From Endomychus coccineus (lineage: Eukaryota > Arthropoda > Insecta > Coleoptera > Endomychidae): DNA of 64,000 nt. Below, in pieces: positions 10,927 to 22,484 of this stretch (position 1 is its first letter; the number at the start of each line of letters is the position of its first letter). Below the pieces are notes generated by a model. That model was not told the DNA's origin. It ran no database searches and saw only the letters and a program-made list of their open reading frames with translations. The position numbers and the translations under genes were made by a program. Where the stretch lies: positions 153,548,388 to 153,612,387 of the forward strand of contig OY294068.1 of the NCBI GenBank assembly GCA_958510875.1, read 5' to 3'.

Positions 10927-11570
10927 TAAAAGTCACGAATTGGGCGGAGTGGGGGCATTTATCGTTACGGCAGCAAAAAAATAAGCGAAATAACTCGGTC
11001 TCGAATTTCACATTAGACGAGAAGGCTAAGGACGAACTCGGGTTGCAACCTTCTCGCCTGAAAGCGCAGATAAATGCCATGGAGCAAGATCTTATTCTCA
11101 GGCGGCATGTTGACAAGCCGATACACGGTGTTTTCTACAGAAGCACCGAAACGCCCGACCTGTGTGGTGGTGCAGGTCCCTTATGTCAACTGCAAGGCCT
11201 GTCGAGAGGCGCCTGAGACGCTTTTACACCTGCTATCGGTATGTTCGTCAAAAGCGGCCTCGGTGTACACTCATCTCCATAATGCGGCCCAACAGGTGCT
11301 TTATTACCATCTGAGGCACTCGTACGGGATAAATCAAGAGCTGTACATACCAGGAGGTATTGAGTCCATTGTCGGAAACAAAAAATGCCAGATCTACTAG
11401 AATTACCCGCTTCCGACCACCAGGTCCATACAAGCATACAAGCCTGACGTTGTCCTCCTGAACGAATAAACCAAGACTATGTATGTCATCGAATTCTCTG
11501 CTCCGGCAGAAAACAACATAGTCTTGAAGGAGGAGGTAAATGGACAAAGTAATCAAAAAATATACATGTA
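10927..11570 (+). pseudogene. C-terminus of a LINE with a restriction-like endonuclease region
   Basis: A first frame gives 'WGHLSLRQQKNKRNN' and 'INAMEQDLILRRHVDKPIHG' (the post-RT 'GxLxxxxEgxIxAAQdQaLxTRxxxxxIH' block). After a shift near 11160, the frame at 11074-11400 gives 'CKACREAPETLLHLLSVC', a C-x2-C ... H ... C knuckle, then 'HNAAQQVLYYHL'. After a stop, 'YKPDVVLLNE' and 'MYVIEFSAPAENNI' follow, a PD...E-type core. CCHC followed by PD-(D/E) is the hallmark of the restriction-like endonuclease of R2-type and related LINEs, distinct from the apurinic-type nuclease of the Jockey group. Only about 200 residues remain and the RT is missing. Minus-strand ORFs here are shadows. Confidence 0.6.
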
Positions 11571-13094
11571 TTGGGAATCATCAATAGAGGCAGAAGCTAT
11601 AGAGTCAATCATGAATAGGATGTACGAACTATAAATCAGCCAGATGGCATCTAGATCATAGCGAGACTGAGCTGCAATAAGGTGGTTCACCCGGAGTTGT
11701 TGTTTCTCTTCCAAAATAATTTTTGAATGTTTACGTTCTTCATATTTCATATTATATTCGCGAGATATTTCACTTAAGTTGCTCCTTCGTTTGTTCGTAA
11801 ATCATTCTCATGAAAATAATAAGCTTCGAATATACTTCAAAGAAGAGACATGAAAATGTTCTCCTAAATTTGCCCTCAATGTCTCTCATTCTACCGGATA
11901 AAAGTGTAAGCTGTGATGACAGAATGCTCTTCATTAAAATAAAAGGGTGGATGACTGTAACTCTTTGACAAGGCAATGGACGAACGGATGAATCATTGAT
12001 GGTAAGATCTACTCCGTTCTATCAATAAAGTTGAAACCTTCAATTCAAACTAATGATGAGCTCCCAGTGAATTTGCTCAACCGCATTTCATTCTCCTTGT
12101 GAAATGTTCTCCAGAAAATATGACAAAATTGCTTCTACTTAAGATGATATTGTTATAATATAGGATACATAATAATTCCGACTCAATATCACAATAATAC
12201 GTAAATCTAATCAACTTTAAGATTTTAAAATTTGATCAATTTCAATATTTACAAGTTTAATTACAGCTTCATGGCTTGACGGGAGGGGCCCTTTCTAAAG
12301 TTCTCTCCATTAATATAAAACTATTTGAAAGTGAGTAAGGATGCGTTGAACCAGCAAATGATAATGGTTAAGATTCATCAAAACTTGACGCCTAAACTGC
12401 CATTAAAGTGTAATAACACCTATACATCCACACTATCAGTAGACGTAGACTGATGTAACAGACGTTGTTGGGGAAAAGTTTAAGCATAACTTAATTGAAG
12501 TGGTTTTGTTCTGTCAGTTACAGTGGAAACCGTGACTGGGATATATCCGTATTATTGTTCAACTGTGAATGGGAAATGTATCAGCATCAAATGTCTACTG
12601 TATTTATGTTCAACACGTCATATCTATTCATCCGTGGAAAATGAATTCAAGGAAAGTGGCTTTGTACATTGTACAATGTACCGGCATGGCCGGGAAAATC
12701 ATTACATGATTTAAATCTACCCACACCGGTAGGTCCTAGAATTCAACCCCCCATTAGATAAATAGCGATGGTTGCAAATGATGAAGGAGAATTGATGTAA
12801 GGAACTAATTCAATATGACCTGCAAAATACAGGGTTTTTTATGCGTTTATAAAAACATAGTACGAAGACATAAAGTATTTTATCAAACTAGTCAGTAACA
12901 ATCAAACAATTAAAACTCAATTCAATTAGGAATTGAATACATATATCAATTATTAAACAAGCACAAAGTATATGAGTAATTATCATGAAACATTTACACA
13001 ATTAAATATTAATATTAGAACACGAATTGAAAAACAATCAATTTGGAATGCATCAATATCAGTACAAAAATTCAATTTACAATGTAAACTGGAA
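11571..13094. other. No gene recognised
   Basis: Several short ORFs (11553-11750, 11770-11976, 12523-12714) have no family signature and unremarkable composition. Confidence 0.4.
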
Positions 13095-14202
13095 ATAAAG
13101 TACTGAGGTACTCCATAACGGAATAGAATGCATGTTTCAGTGTATATATTTATTTATTCACGAAATAATCATAGCAGATTATACCTTGATAAATATGACA
13201 ATTTTGTTCAACCGATAAAAGTGAGAATGGTATCTGTGGAATATATTATTTCTAATTCGAGTGTGCTGGTTTCAGATATTTAGCACCAGTTGATAGATGT
13301 ACATAGATGGAAGAGTCAAAAATTGGTTCGCAATCACTATTCGATTTAGCTTTCAACATACATCGGACAATATTCTTCTGAGCAATGAATACCCTGCTCA
13401 TTTGGGAAGAATTACTCCAGAATAGAAGACCGTAATTTGAAACGAAATGAAGGAGACCGTAGTATAATATATAAATATATTATACTTTCGAAGAGACTGT
13501 GTTTCTTAACATTCTTATCATATAACATTTGCTACTCAGTTTGCTTAGGATGCTTTATCATTGTGTCCTCAATTGCTGTATGATTTATCCTGATAAGTGG
13601 ACTGAAATTATAGTTTATGTTCTTCTGTTTGGATAGCATGAAGAAGGTTTTCTTTTCATTAACTGTAAAGTCACTATTCAGACTCCAGCGATGGAAACTA
13701 TCAGCACAGCTATTTGCTCTCACTATGGAGCTGTTTAATTCTTCTTCGGCAGTAATTTGGTTTGTATCGTCTGCATAAAGCATATTTCTGTATGCATCAC
13801 CACATGACTGCTCCAAATCAGACATAAAAACTATAAACAAAATTGGGTCCCATATTGGCCCTTGTGGCACACCTATATTTATCTTCGATGCATTAGATTT
13901 ACAAGAGTCATATACTACAATTTGTTGCCTATCTATCAAAAGGACGCAATCCAGGCATTGGAAACACGTCTTATTCCATAGGAGTGCAGTTCATTTAGTA
14001 ATGCCTTATGATTAACTGAATCAAAAGCTCGGGTTAGATCAAAATATGGAGCAGCTGGAATTTTTTCATTATTCATGCACTCATACAAAATGGAACATAG
14101 TATTTCCATTGGTCCAACTGTCGATCTACCACTCCTAGAAGTTCTAGAAATCTTGCCATCTGTATGTTGAATGAGCTCTCAAAAATTTTTGAGAGCATTC
14201 GT
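13095..14202 (-). pseudogene. LINE reverse transcriptase fragment with intact YADD
   Basis: Minus strand. Around 14060-13945 it reads 'FDLTRAFDSVNHKALLNEL' (RT motif with the first catalytic Asp). The 135-codon ORF 13939-13532 holds 'GVPQGPIWDPILFIVFMSDL', 'MLYADDTNQI' (catalytic YADD) and 'SLNSDFTVNEKKTFFM'. Below 13460 the thumb and C-terminus follow in broken frames: 'LHFVSNYGLLFWSNSSQ' and 'MSRVFIAQKNIVRCM'. Upstream parts are missing, cut where the mariner-like element begins. The Jockey/CR1 group is the best guess. Confidence 0.75.
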
Positions 14203-14339
14203 CAGTGGAGCGGAAAAATCTAAAAACTATTATTCATTCGACGTTTGGCTTAGGGCGCTGAAGCTAATGATAAATTGTCAGTCATGTAACGTCATTTAGT
14301 AAACATGGAACAGTGGTAAGGTACTCACCTTGTTTTTTA

Positions 14340-14600
14340 CAAAAATTATGACCACGACATCTGTGAGAAGGTTATTTCGCAATCAGTTCAATATTCCGCG
14401 ACTGGCATTATTGGGCCGCGTCATGGGCAGCTACCGTCTATTAACGCAATCAATTGCTGGATACAAAAGTTTGAAGAAACTGGATCAACTTTAAATTCAA
14501 AACATAAAGGAGCAGCAAGAAGTATTAGAACGCCAGAAACATTGATATAGTTCGAACTGTCTTAACACGTAGTCCAAAACGTTTTGCGATTGAACATATG
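14340..14600 (+). pseudogene. Mariner-like transposase, N-terminal HTH half
   Basis: Reading frames give 'NQFQYSATGIIGPRHGQ', 'INAINCWIQKFEETGSTLNS' and 'ARSIRTPE', matching the helix-turn-helix region of insect mariner-like transposases (xxIxxWxxxFEETGSxxxKxxxGRxRxVRTPE). Stops follow, then 'SPKRFAIEH' with a frame change. The sequence breaks off at GAACATATG, where LINE sequence begins. Confidence 0.6.
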
Positions 14601-14639
14601 TAGATAGATAGATCTTTATTTAAATGGGTATCCTAATCA

Positions 14640-15315
14640 CGACATAGTATAAAACAAAGTCGCTTTCTCTGTCCCTATATCCCTATGTATGCTTAAATCT
14701 TTAAAACTACGAAACGGATTTTGATGCGGTTTTTTTTAATAGATATAGTGATTAAAGAGGAAGGTTTATATGTATAATAACATCCATTAAATAGTGGAGA
14801 AATACTGTTATTTTTGAGGTTTCTAATGTGATGTCGTAAATAATTACATTTTTTCCGCTTACATTGCAAACGCAGGCTGAACCCTACGAGATATATCAAA
14901 ATAATGTACCAAGTATTGTACACATTGAAAAGGTCTACAGAAAACTTCGCGATGATATATGTCTATCTCTTATGGTTATCCCACAATACCATTTTTTTGT
15001 CATTTACTTTTACGACAAATAATGGCTAATTTTCGAAGCGATTTTAACCAATACAACATTAATCCTTATCCAATTAAATACCTTAAATACATTGTTGATT
15101 CAATATAGATCTATATGGCCCTTTACAGAATATGATTTGAATGAATATTTTCGAAGATATTACAGATTTAAAAATTGCGGGACGTAGCGTTTGCGGCGGT
15201 ACCGGCCGGCCGGGCGGGAGCGTACCTATAAATAGCTCGTCGGAGGTCGCGGTTCTCCCTATAGCACTTTGAATTTATCAGCATTGCACCCGTGTAAAGC
15301 CGGGGCGGGTCGCTA
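14640..15315 (+). mobile_element. Non-autonomous Helitron
   Basis: The 3' end reads ACCCGTGTAAAGCCGGGGCGGGT then CGCTAG: a hairpin (ACCC/GGGT) followed closely by the terminal CTAG before a T, the Helitron rule. The left part (AGTCGCTTTCTCTGTCCC, then AAACGGATTTTGATGCGG) is wording I know from widespread insect Helitrons. A GC-rich patch at 15175-15260 stands out. There is no Rep/helicase ORF. The exact 5' end is uncertain by tens of bases. It sits between LINE 3' UTR sequence on both sides. Confidence 0.7.
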
Positions 15316-15499
15316 GTATACATATAAAACATACTCATAATAATAATACCATAATATTGCATAACTATAAATAAGTAAATAAGTAGGAACACGTACAGTA
15401 CATAGTTCCAATATTACATCCATGAAAAAAAAAAGTACTAATCAACATGATATGTATAAATATATAACAATGGCTAGTTGATTATAAATTGATAAGACA

Positions 15500-16330
15500 A
15501 AAATTGTTAACTTCCTTGGTTTTTTATGAGAGATTTGATATTTTTTTCAAAAGCAGAGAGAGTGGAACTGTTTTTTATTGCAAAAGGTAATTGATGGAAC
15601 TCCTGGAAACGCTTGAAAAACAGAGAACTCATGGTCCTCTTGCATTTAGTTCTAGAGATATGAAAATCATCACAATTTCTAGTTAGGTACGGATGGACAT
15701 CTCGTCGAAACACCAAAAATATTTGGAAATAAGATTAAGCTAGATTGTTCAGAATTTTGAAGATGAAAACCATAGCGAGGTAGTAAATTCTCTACGAGAC
15801 AGTGAATCATTGTAACGTATTGGACAAACAAACAATAGATGTATATCAATTCACTTTTAAAATGATTCTCATACCACGATTTTGCAGTTTCTGTAGCTGA
15901 TTTACTTTATTTAAGTCCCACGAAAATGATACTGATGCACAGTAATCAAACTGTGGTTTTATTATTGTGTTTTACACCGTTATTGTTTCCATTGATAGCG
16001 TTTGTGAAATTCTAGAAAAGGAGAATAATTTCTTCCGTTATTTTCTGAAAATATACTCAAAATGATTGTCAAACGACAGAACGTTATCTAAGTGGAAACC
16101 TAAATATTTGAATGTTGACACTATTTCAAGTCTTTCATTATTTATGATCAAATTTATATTATTGATATTTAGAGCTTTATATTTGTGTTTAGATGTTAAA
16201 ATCATTCCTTTAGTTTTCGGAACATTAAGTTTGAGTTTATTTAACGATAAATAATCTTGAACTTCTTCCAACATTGAATTCATTTTTTTAGTTGCTTCAT
16301 CTAAATTTTTATCACTACATGCTAATAACG
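15500..16330 (-). pseudogene. LINE RT C-terminal part
   Basis: The ORF at 16283-16038 reads 'YLSLNKLKLNVPKTKGMIL' and 'FKYLGFHLDNVLSFDNHF', the block just after the catalytic YADD of Jockey/CR1-group RTs (NKLxLNxxKT ... FKYLGxxxDxxLxFxxH). The ORF at 15716-15507 reads 'RRDVHPYLTRNCDDFHI' and 'SSLFFKRFQEFHQLP', the usual C-terminal 'HxYxTR ... SLFxxGxxxxNxLP' ending. The stretch between is frameshifted. The palm is missing upstream of 16330. Confidence 0.7.
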
Positions 16331-16636
16331 ATGTGTGATGGAGTAATAGAGATTATTTCATTAGATTCCATATATTTGCTAATTCTATAATTTGTTCTAG
16401 TCTCTTAAATCGGTACTGTGACCTAGGTATAACGTATTATAACGTAGTGTAATAGAGTATAATAGTATAATGTGAGATAATGATGTATTAAGAGTAGACT
16501 GAAGATCATGCCAATGTACCGTGTATATCTACGATTGTTAAAAGTGCAAATTATCTAGATGTATAAGTGTTAAAATAAACCATAACCAATCACAGAGTTA
16601 TTCCTACACTACTCATAGCTACGAACCCAAGGAACC

Positions 16637-16731
16637 TGAATACCACATGACGATCTCTGCCAAACCATACTAAAGACTTGAATACCATATGGCGATCTCT
16701 ACCAAACCATACTAAGCCCCTGAACACCACA
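16637..16731. repeat. Tandem repeat, about two copies of a 42-45-bp unit
   Basis: The phrase TGAATACCACATGACGATCT...CCAAACCATACTAA returns with few changes at 16679 and begins a third time (CTGAACACCACA) near 16720. The chance ORFs 16590-16781 (minus) and 16678-16899 reflect this repetition. Confidence 0.7.
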
Positions 16732-16734
16732 CAT

Positions 16735-17490
16735 GCATCAACATTGAATATCAGTGAACTGTCGATACGTCGAATCTTCAATAAGGACTTAAGTTTTCAC
16801 CCCTATAAAATTCAAGTTGTCCACGAATTAAAGGAAGCTGATTTGATTACTCCCATGAATTTTCGTCAAGAAATGTTGCAGCGTTTGAAAAGGAAATAAA
16901 ACTCGCTCCACCATATGTTTAGGTCAGATGAAAGCTATTTTCATCTTAACAGCTAAGTAAATAAACAGAATAGTAGATATTGGAGAGGTAAAAACCCGCT
17001 TCAGCTACAGGAGAAACCCTTTCATAGTCCTAAGGTGATAGTATGGTGCGCTATTCCATCATCTGGCATTATTGGGCCACTTTTTTTTAAGATGATCGAG
17101 GTAATGCTACAACCGTTACTGCAGTTCGTTACAAACGTGGTCATTCTTGAGGCTAGACCTGTTTCCATTTCCAGAGATTACGTGGCTCCAGCAGGACGGT
17201 GCTACCAGCCATATGTCTCATATTGCTGTTTTAAGGAAACTCTTTCCGAACCATATCATATCCAAGATGAAGACATTGCTTGACCGGCTAGATCGCCTGA
17301 TTTGTCGGCATGCGACTTTTTCCTTTGACTATGACTCAAGAGCGAGGTGTACGTTGAGTAGCCACAAACGTTAGCGGAAATAAAATAAAAAATTCAAGAA
17401 GGAGTTGTACGTATCACACAGCAAATGTTACGGCGAGTAATTGTAATGGTTCCCACCTATCAAGTATTGTTTTAAAAAGATGAAATGGCA
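16735..17490 (+). pseudogene. Mariner-like transposase, catalytic half, frameshifted
   Basis: Pieces in order: 'IRRIFNKDLSFHPYKIQVVHEL', 'FRSDESYFHL' (first catalytic Asp region), 'VNKQNSRYW', 'VIVWCAIPSSGIIGPLFF', then a shift near 17150 to 'WLQQDGATSHMSHIAVLRKLF' (second Asp). After another shift, the 'RSPDLS-CDFFLW'-like block shows near 17290-17340 only in broken form. The order matches insect mariner/Tc1-group DDE transposases. Several shifts and stops; non-functional. Confidence 0.7.
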
Positions 17491-17555
17491 AGCCTAACTC
17501 AACAGAAAACTGTAAAAACTTATGTAGACACAGTAGTTTTAAATTTTCCCCTGTA

Positions 17556-18410
17556 TATCGTAAATTTTAAAGTCTCCTAGATAGCCTATTAATCAATTTG
17601 TACAGAGCTAACTGTTTTTTAGACTCCATTTTATCTTTTTATTTCAGAATCAATCAGATGGCAATAGGGTTGAAATATAACACAATTCATAATTATTATC
17701 GACTTTAATATTGGAACCAGTGTTCGAACTAGTGGTTCATAAATAGCTCTTCAGTCATTGATTATCGCCAATAATATCCAGGTTAGTCTCAATCCAATTA
17801 AAAACGATTAATTAATCAGCAACTGACTGATTGATTCGTTTGTACTTGCAAATCAGACATGAATACATCTGACAGTGATTGAATAAATACATTGGTATAA
17901 TTTAACTGAAAGTTGAAACAAACAATCGTTATCACATTGGCCACTACGTACACAATATAACACTACGTTCCATCAAATGGATACTATTTTATTAACTATA
18001 CAACAGAGGGAGATTGTTGTGAACAATCATCTGAATTGACAGTCAATTAAAATCAAAAGCGTTTGATCATATTCAACCAGGAATTCATTGCGTATGAATA
18101 TAATCTCTCACAAGCCAATGAAAATGTAAATGAAATGTTCAACAAAATCAATACAGTATCTGCAAGAAACATAATTTGATGTTATAGTACATTTAAGTTA
18201 TCTTTTCTTTGGGTAAAATTTTTGCTGGTTAATTCTTCAAAAAACACCAATACATATCGAAGGAACAAAGTATCTGAAGAGACCTCCCATCTGTAAGCCA
18301 AATGACGAAAGGGCTCGCTCCGTATTGAAAATAAGTGAACATGTTTGCCGGACATTTAACCGAACAAAGTGATCCTGAGTGGAAGAGCTTATTGACGCAG
18401 CATACCAAAT
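17556..18410. other. No gene recognised
   Basis: AT-rich and stop-rich, with no repeat or structure I can name. Confidence 0.4.
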
Positions 18411-18419
18411 ATCGCTCCC

Positions 18420-18600
18420 TATTGGGAGTTTTACTCCCGCATGCTAAGCTATCCTACACAGTATGCCGAAATCATTACCATTCCCAAACCAGACAAACAA
18501 CTTAAGTTCTATCTTGTCGACCCATCAGGCTGCTCCTAACCATATGTGAATTTTTGCTACAAAGGATAGTAAGTTTGGAGGCGATTGTAAGACACTCTCT
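18420..18600 (+). pseudogene. Short LINE RT fragment
   Basis: The patch 'YAEIITIPKPDKQLKFYLVDPSG' near 18465-18535, read with one shift, matches the 'WKxAxIIxIPKPGKxPxxxxSYRPISL' motif at the start of the RT domain in Jockey-group LINEs. Only about 60 codons survive. Assignment rests on this one motif. Confidence 0.4.
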
Positions 18601-18689
18601 ACTTTACTTTTAGGTTCCGACTATTTCTGACCTATACTAACCTTTACTTTTTGATCTTATTCTCATTGGCTAAACCGTGCGTCAACCCA

Positions 18690-19615
18690 ACGAACTGTCA
18701 ACGTTGTTGTCAGTCAGTGATTGACATCTCAGCTATGAAGCCATATATGAGGAAATCAATGAATTGTGATGACAAAAATTCATTATACGGTCTGTGAAGT
18801 TTAGATATCTTAGATGTTATGGTTATATGTGAAATAGCACACTGATTGTTATCATGACTTCAATCCAATGAACTGTCATGGTTGTTATATGTCAGTGTTG
18901 ACGTCTGTACTATAACGCATTCTATGGGGGATCCAATGAACTGTCGGTACAAAAAATTATGTCATTAATATTTTATTTTTCGGGAAGTAACGACAGTGAA
19001 AGTGGCAGTGATTTCGTCTCTAACGATAGTATAGAATAAAGACTATGTTGACAAAGGAGTGAGCAGCAAGTCTTCAGATCATTCCACACAACACGTATTT
19101 AAATAAATATGCGAGGCTTATCCCTTATTTGCCAAAATATTTATGGCTTATTTGTGGAAAATCTTTCTTGTTATCTGTCAGTGCTTGACATCTTAGCCAT
19201 GAAGACATGTATGAGGAAACCAATGAATTGTCAGGACAAAAATTCCTTATACGGGCTGTGAAGTGTAGATATCTTAGATGTGATATGTAAAATAGCACAC
19301 CGATCATGACGTCAATCCAATTAACTGTCATGGTTGTTATCTGTCAGTGTTTGACGTCTGTACTATAACGCCTTCTATAGGGAAACCAACGAACTGTTAT
19401 ACCAAAAATTATCTCATTATTATATCATTTTTGGGAAAGTAACGACAGTGAAAGTGGCAGTGATTTCGTCTCTAACGATAGTTTAAAATAAAGACGACTA
19501 TGTTGACAAAGAAGTGAGCAGCAAGTCTTCAGATTATTCGACACAACAGGTATTTGAATAAATATGAGGCTCATCCCTTATTTGTCAAATATTTATGGCT
19601 CATTCGTGGAAAACT
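18690..19615. repeat. Tandem duplication, two units with a 464-bp period and internal half-repeats
   Basis: TTGACATCTCAGCTATGAAG at 18721 returns at 19185 (TTGACATCTTAGCCATGAAG), and similarity holds from about 18700 through the shared ending GGCTTATTTGTGGAAAA / GGCTCATTCGTGGAAAA. Within each unit the theme TGTCAGTG-TTGAC...AATGAACTGT occurs twice about 170-200 bp apart, giving a higher-order layout. Both units keep a frame encoding NDSESGSDFVSNDS, an acidic Ser/Asp run resembling piggyBac N-termini, but it is too short to call. Confidence 0.85.
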
Positions 19616-20830
19616 TCCACACGTATATTATTTGAAAGAATGCTTTTAACAAGTTTAAAATGAGCAAAAATAAGTATGTCCTTTAAATGCAGTAGTTAGC
19701 TAAATATGCTAATTTGGCTTATCTTCTTTTGCATTCACTTTATTTCACCTTATTAGATAAAATCGGATTGACATTTTTTTGAGGCAAAAAATTTCACAAA
19801 GATTCCACAATAACGAAGCACCAATCTTCGGAAAACCCTATGACCATTGAACGAGTCACACGCGGAATTACCATAGATGACATCAATCTAGGGATACGTT
19901 AGGAAATTCTGAAAAATTATCACCGACCAGATGGAAGTTATCGAACATAGAAAGGAGAGCAAAAAATGATAAACGAAATAAGATGAAACTTATTTTACAC
20001 TTATCAACAACATAAAAAGGAAATGAAGTTGAACCTATGGAAATAGGCCACTATGCACTTGCAACAATAAGTCTCGAGGCCATTTAGAATGAAAAGAAAA
20101 TGATATTCTCAAATTTTTCTGTGGACTCATTTATATTCTTGTATAAAATCGTATTTTAGAGATTAATCTTACTCAAAGAAAAAAAGGAAATAATTCTGCA
20201 AGAAAAGTATCTTCCGAATATTATGCGAAAGTCAGTGGAAAAGATGTGAAGGTTTTCAAAGCAGAGTTTTCTTTATTCATGCCTTCCTCAGGGACTAACC
20301 TCAGATTTGATTAGGTTTGAAATGTGCTCATCAACTCACTTGCCAAAATTCTTACCAAAATCGATTATATATTGGAGTAAAAATTAGACTCAAATTTATT
20401 GTTCCTCTACTGTCGCATCCTCAAGCTTTTAGTTAACAACCAAATTTGAATCTTATATTATGTCTGTAAAGATTAGAAATCATTCTGAATGTGGTGCAGA
20501 TTGAAGGATGGGGTAGACAATGGTTCGGGTGGTAGTTTATTCACAAAATTCTTGACAAAATGTCTACAGCAGGCGAAACAGGAATAATTGAAATTGTAAC
20601 AGGGGCAATTTTGAATTAGAGGAGACGGCCAAGGGGGGTAGGGGGCTACGGAACTTGCCGGGGCAATTTTTTTCCGTTTCTACATCGTATTTGAACTCGT
20701 TCACCGGCATTTAGAGATTAAAATACCCTTTAAAAAGTTTCTTATGAATTTTTTCAATTTTTTGGGTTGTTTTTTGACAAAAATGCCAAAAAACTATTTT
20801 GTGACTCCAGAAATCGACATTTTATAGTAA
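19616..20830. other. No gene recognised
   Basis: AT-rich; a G-rich patch occurs near 20620-20670. No family signature on either strand. Confidence 0.4.
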
Positions 20831-20837
20831 ATGAACA

Positions 20838-21350
20838 GCAATGGGATCTCCAATTCCAGTTACTATCACTAATCTAGTTATGGAATGCCTAGAAGAATCT
20901 ATAATAAATTCACTTGATTTTCAATCCGTTCTCTTCAAACAGTATGTAGATGTTCGCTTAATGTGTGTTCCCAAGGATAACACCCAGTATGTAATGAATA
21001 AATGTGACAGTTTCTACTGTAATTTTGAAGTTACTTGTGAAATAGAAGTGAACGTAACCTTAAATTTCGTAGATATGAGCATCAGACATGATTCGGACGG
21101 AAAAATTCACAAAAAAGTTTGCTCTCAACGATATGTCCCTATAACTCAGTTGCACCAGCAAAATATAAAAAAATTATTATAAACAGTATAACAGTAAAAA
21201 TTTTACACTCAGTAAACCGTCCCAAAAATTTGAAAAAATTCCTAATACAATGAAAATGAATAACTGAATTGAAGCATTGATTAATTAATTAGAGAAAGAA
21301 TAAACAAAATCCATAATGGTATATCATATGTAAATGATATAAACGGTGAG
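20838..21350 (+). pseudogene. Penelope-like RT fragment A
   Basis: Reads 'AMGSPIPVTITNLVMECLEESIINSLDF', 'FKQYVDVRLMCVPKD', then 'FVDMSIRHDSDGKI' and 'VCSQRYVPI'. It aligns block for block with the better PLE at 58.6-60.6 kb. The catalytic YVDD is changed to YVDV, so this palm would be dead. It starts abruptly at the AMGSP motif, exactly where fragment B at 22.5 kb also starts, and is cut at about 21350 by the unknown repeat. Confidence 0.85.
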
Positions 21351-21351
21351 A

Positions 21352-22395
21352 ACGGTGACCGCAGGTGTCAGTATAAAACATATTGTTGTAAAATACATTT
21401 TGTAGATCCTTCGAATAAAATTTCAATCTAACATGGAGTATAACTTAACGTTTCTCATAAGCTGTTCCAAATTAGTTCCAACATATTTCCTGTTTCTACA
21501 ATCATACATTCGACCTGCAGAAGTGTCCGAAAGCTATTTTGTTAACGAAAATGAGGCAAGTCAGTGATCAATTGATGACAGTTTATCATACTTATATTTA
21601 GTACATCCTGACTTATGTCCATCCAGAATTTCTACAGTACAAACCAGTCGACTAAGATCAATAGGGTATGTATCAGCAAATGTGATGATTTGTCCCGGCG
21701 GATCCAGTATTTTGTTTTCTAGATCTTCAAAAGCTTCCTCTTGTATAGAATAGATACATTTTTGATGAATGAATAGAGTGTATCGAATGAAAACAAGAAG
21801 ATCACGATAACGACAATACCCGCTACAAATTTAATATACAAAAGACTGGAGAATATGGTTGAATAATGAACTTCTTTCGCATTAATCATTGATGTTTATC
21901 ACTAAGAATTCCTCATTCAGTCCTGAAACCCTCATTCAGTAGAGCTGAGTACACGGTTTCGAATAGATGCTTTAATAGATACATAGCTCGTTTGACTCTG
22001 TCAGTACTTGTCGGAGCGGAACTAGCGTAATGTGTTGCAGTTAGATTGACTTGTTCTTATAATTTAAAAAACTTTAGCAATATTTCATATTTTACCCTGT
22101 GCATTTCTGTCACTAATGAAAATATAATTCTGCAAAAATAAAATGAAATAACCGTGGATGTGGGTTTGGAAATAGCTGTTTACATGAGCGTGTATAGATT
22201 TTTTGTAGGAAAAATAAATCAACAAGTTGAAGTATAGAGTAATAAGAACGTCGTTGAATTACGTGTTTCTGTATGTTTTTAAACGTGTTTTCAGAACGTA
22301 AAACTAACAATTTTCTCCGCCAAATTACACTTTTGATTTCAGCTGATTCAAGAAGCGACTCCGTTCGGATACGCCTCACTATGCTTTAATTAACA
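21352..22395. repeat. Unknown ~1.05-kb interspersed repeat, copy 1
   Basis: Matches 26025-27228 over its whole length, starting at GCAGGTGTCAGTATAAAACA and running to the region CAGCTGATTCAAGAAGCG near 22340. No coding signature; the minus ORF 22113-22379 has no family match. The first 25 bases also occur, inverted, at 2228-2252. Its boundaries on PLE A suggest it is a mobile unit or part of a larger duplication. Confidence 0.75.
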
Positions 22396-22484
22396 AAAGA
22401 TAAATCAAAAATTCTAATAATAAATAAAAGTAAAATTGTGTTTATAACATATTTTCAACACGTTGAACAGTATTTTAACAAATA

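Larger units (their letters stand above)
14597..16734 (-). mobile_element. LINE inserted in the mariner-like element (itself split by a Helitron)
   Basis: Its 3' end faces left: TAGATAGATAGATC then TTTATTTAAATGGG, like the ends at 9.05 and 36.87 kb. Host transposase sequence resumes with CATGCATCAACATT at 16732. ACAT/CATG occurs at both junctions, so a short target duplication is possible. LINE coding is certain only at 15500-16330; 16340-16734 has no RT signal and may be another inserted piece. Confidence 0.6.
14205..17555 (+). mobile_element. Mariner-like DNA transposon split by a nested LINE
   Basis: The N-terminal transposase half lies at 14340-14600 and the C-terminal half at 16735-17480, in the same orientation; the protein reads across the junction once 14597-16734 is set aside. 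Candidate ends: GGAAAAATCTAAAAAC near 14220 and, on the minus strand, GGGGAAAATTTAAAAC near 17530, an imperfect TIR followed by a CCCTGTATA-like edge. The 3' end is more convincing than the 5' end. Confidence 0.6.

Noticed and set aside
16400..16620. Possible LTR (TGTGACCTAGG ... TTATTCCTACA)
   Set aside because: Ends are not inverted repeats of useful length, no primer site or second LTR; too weak.
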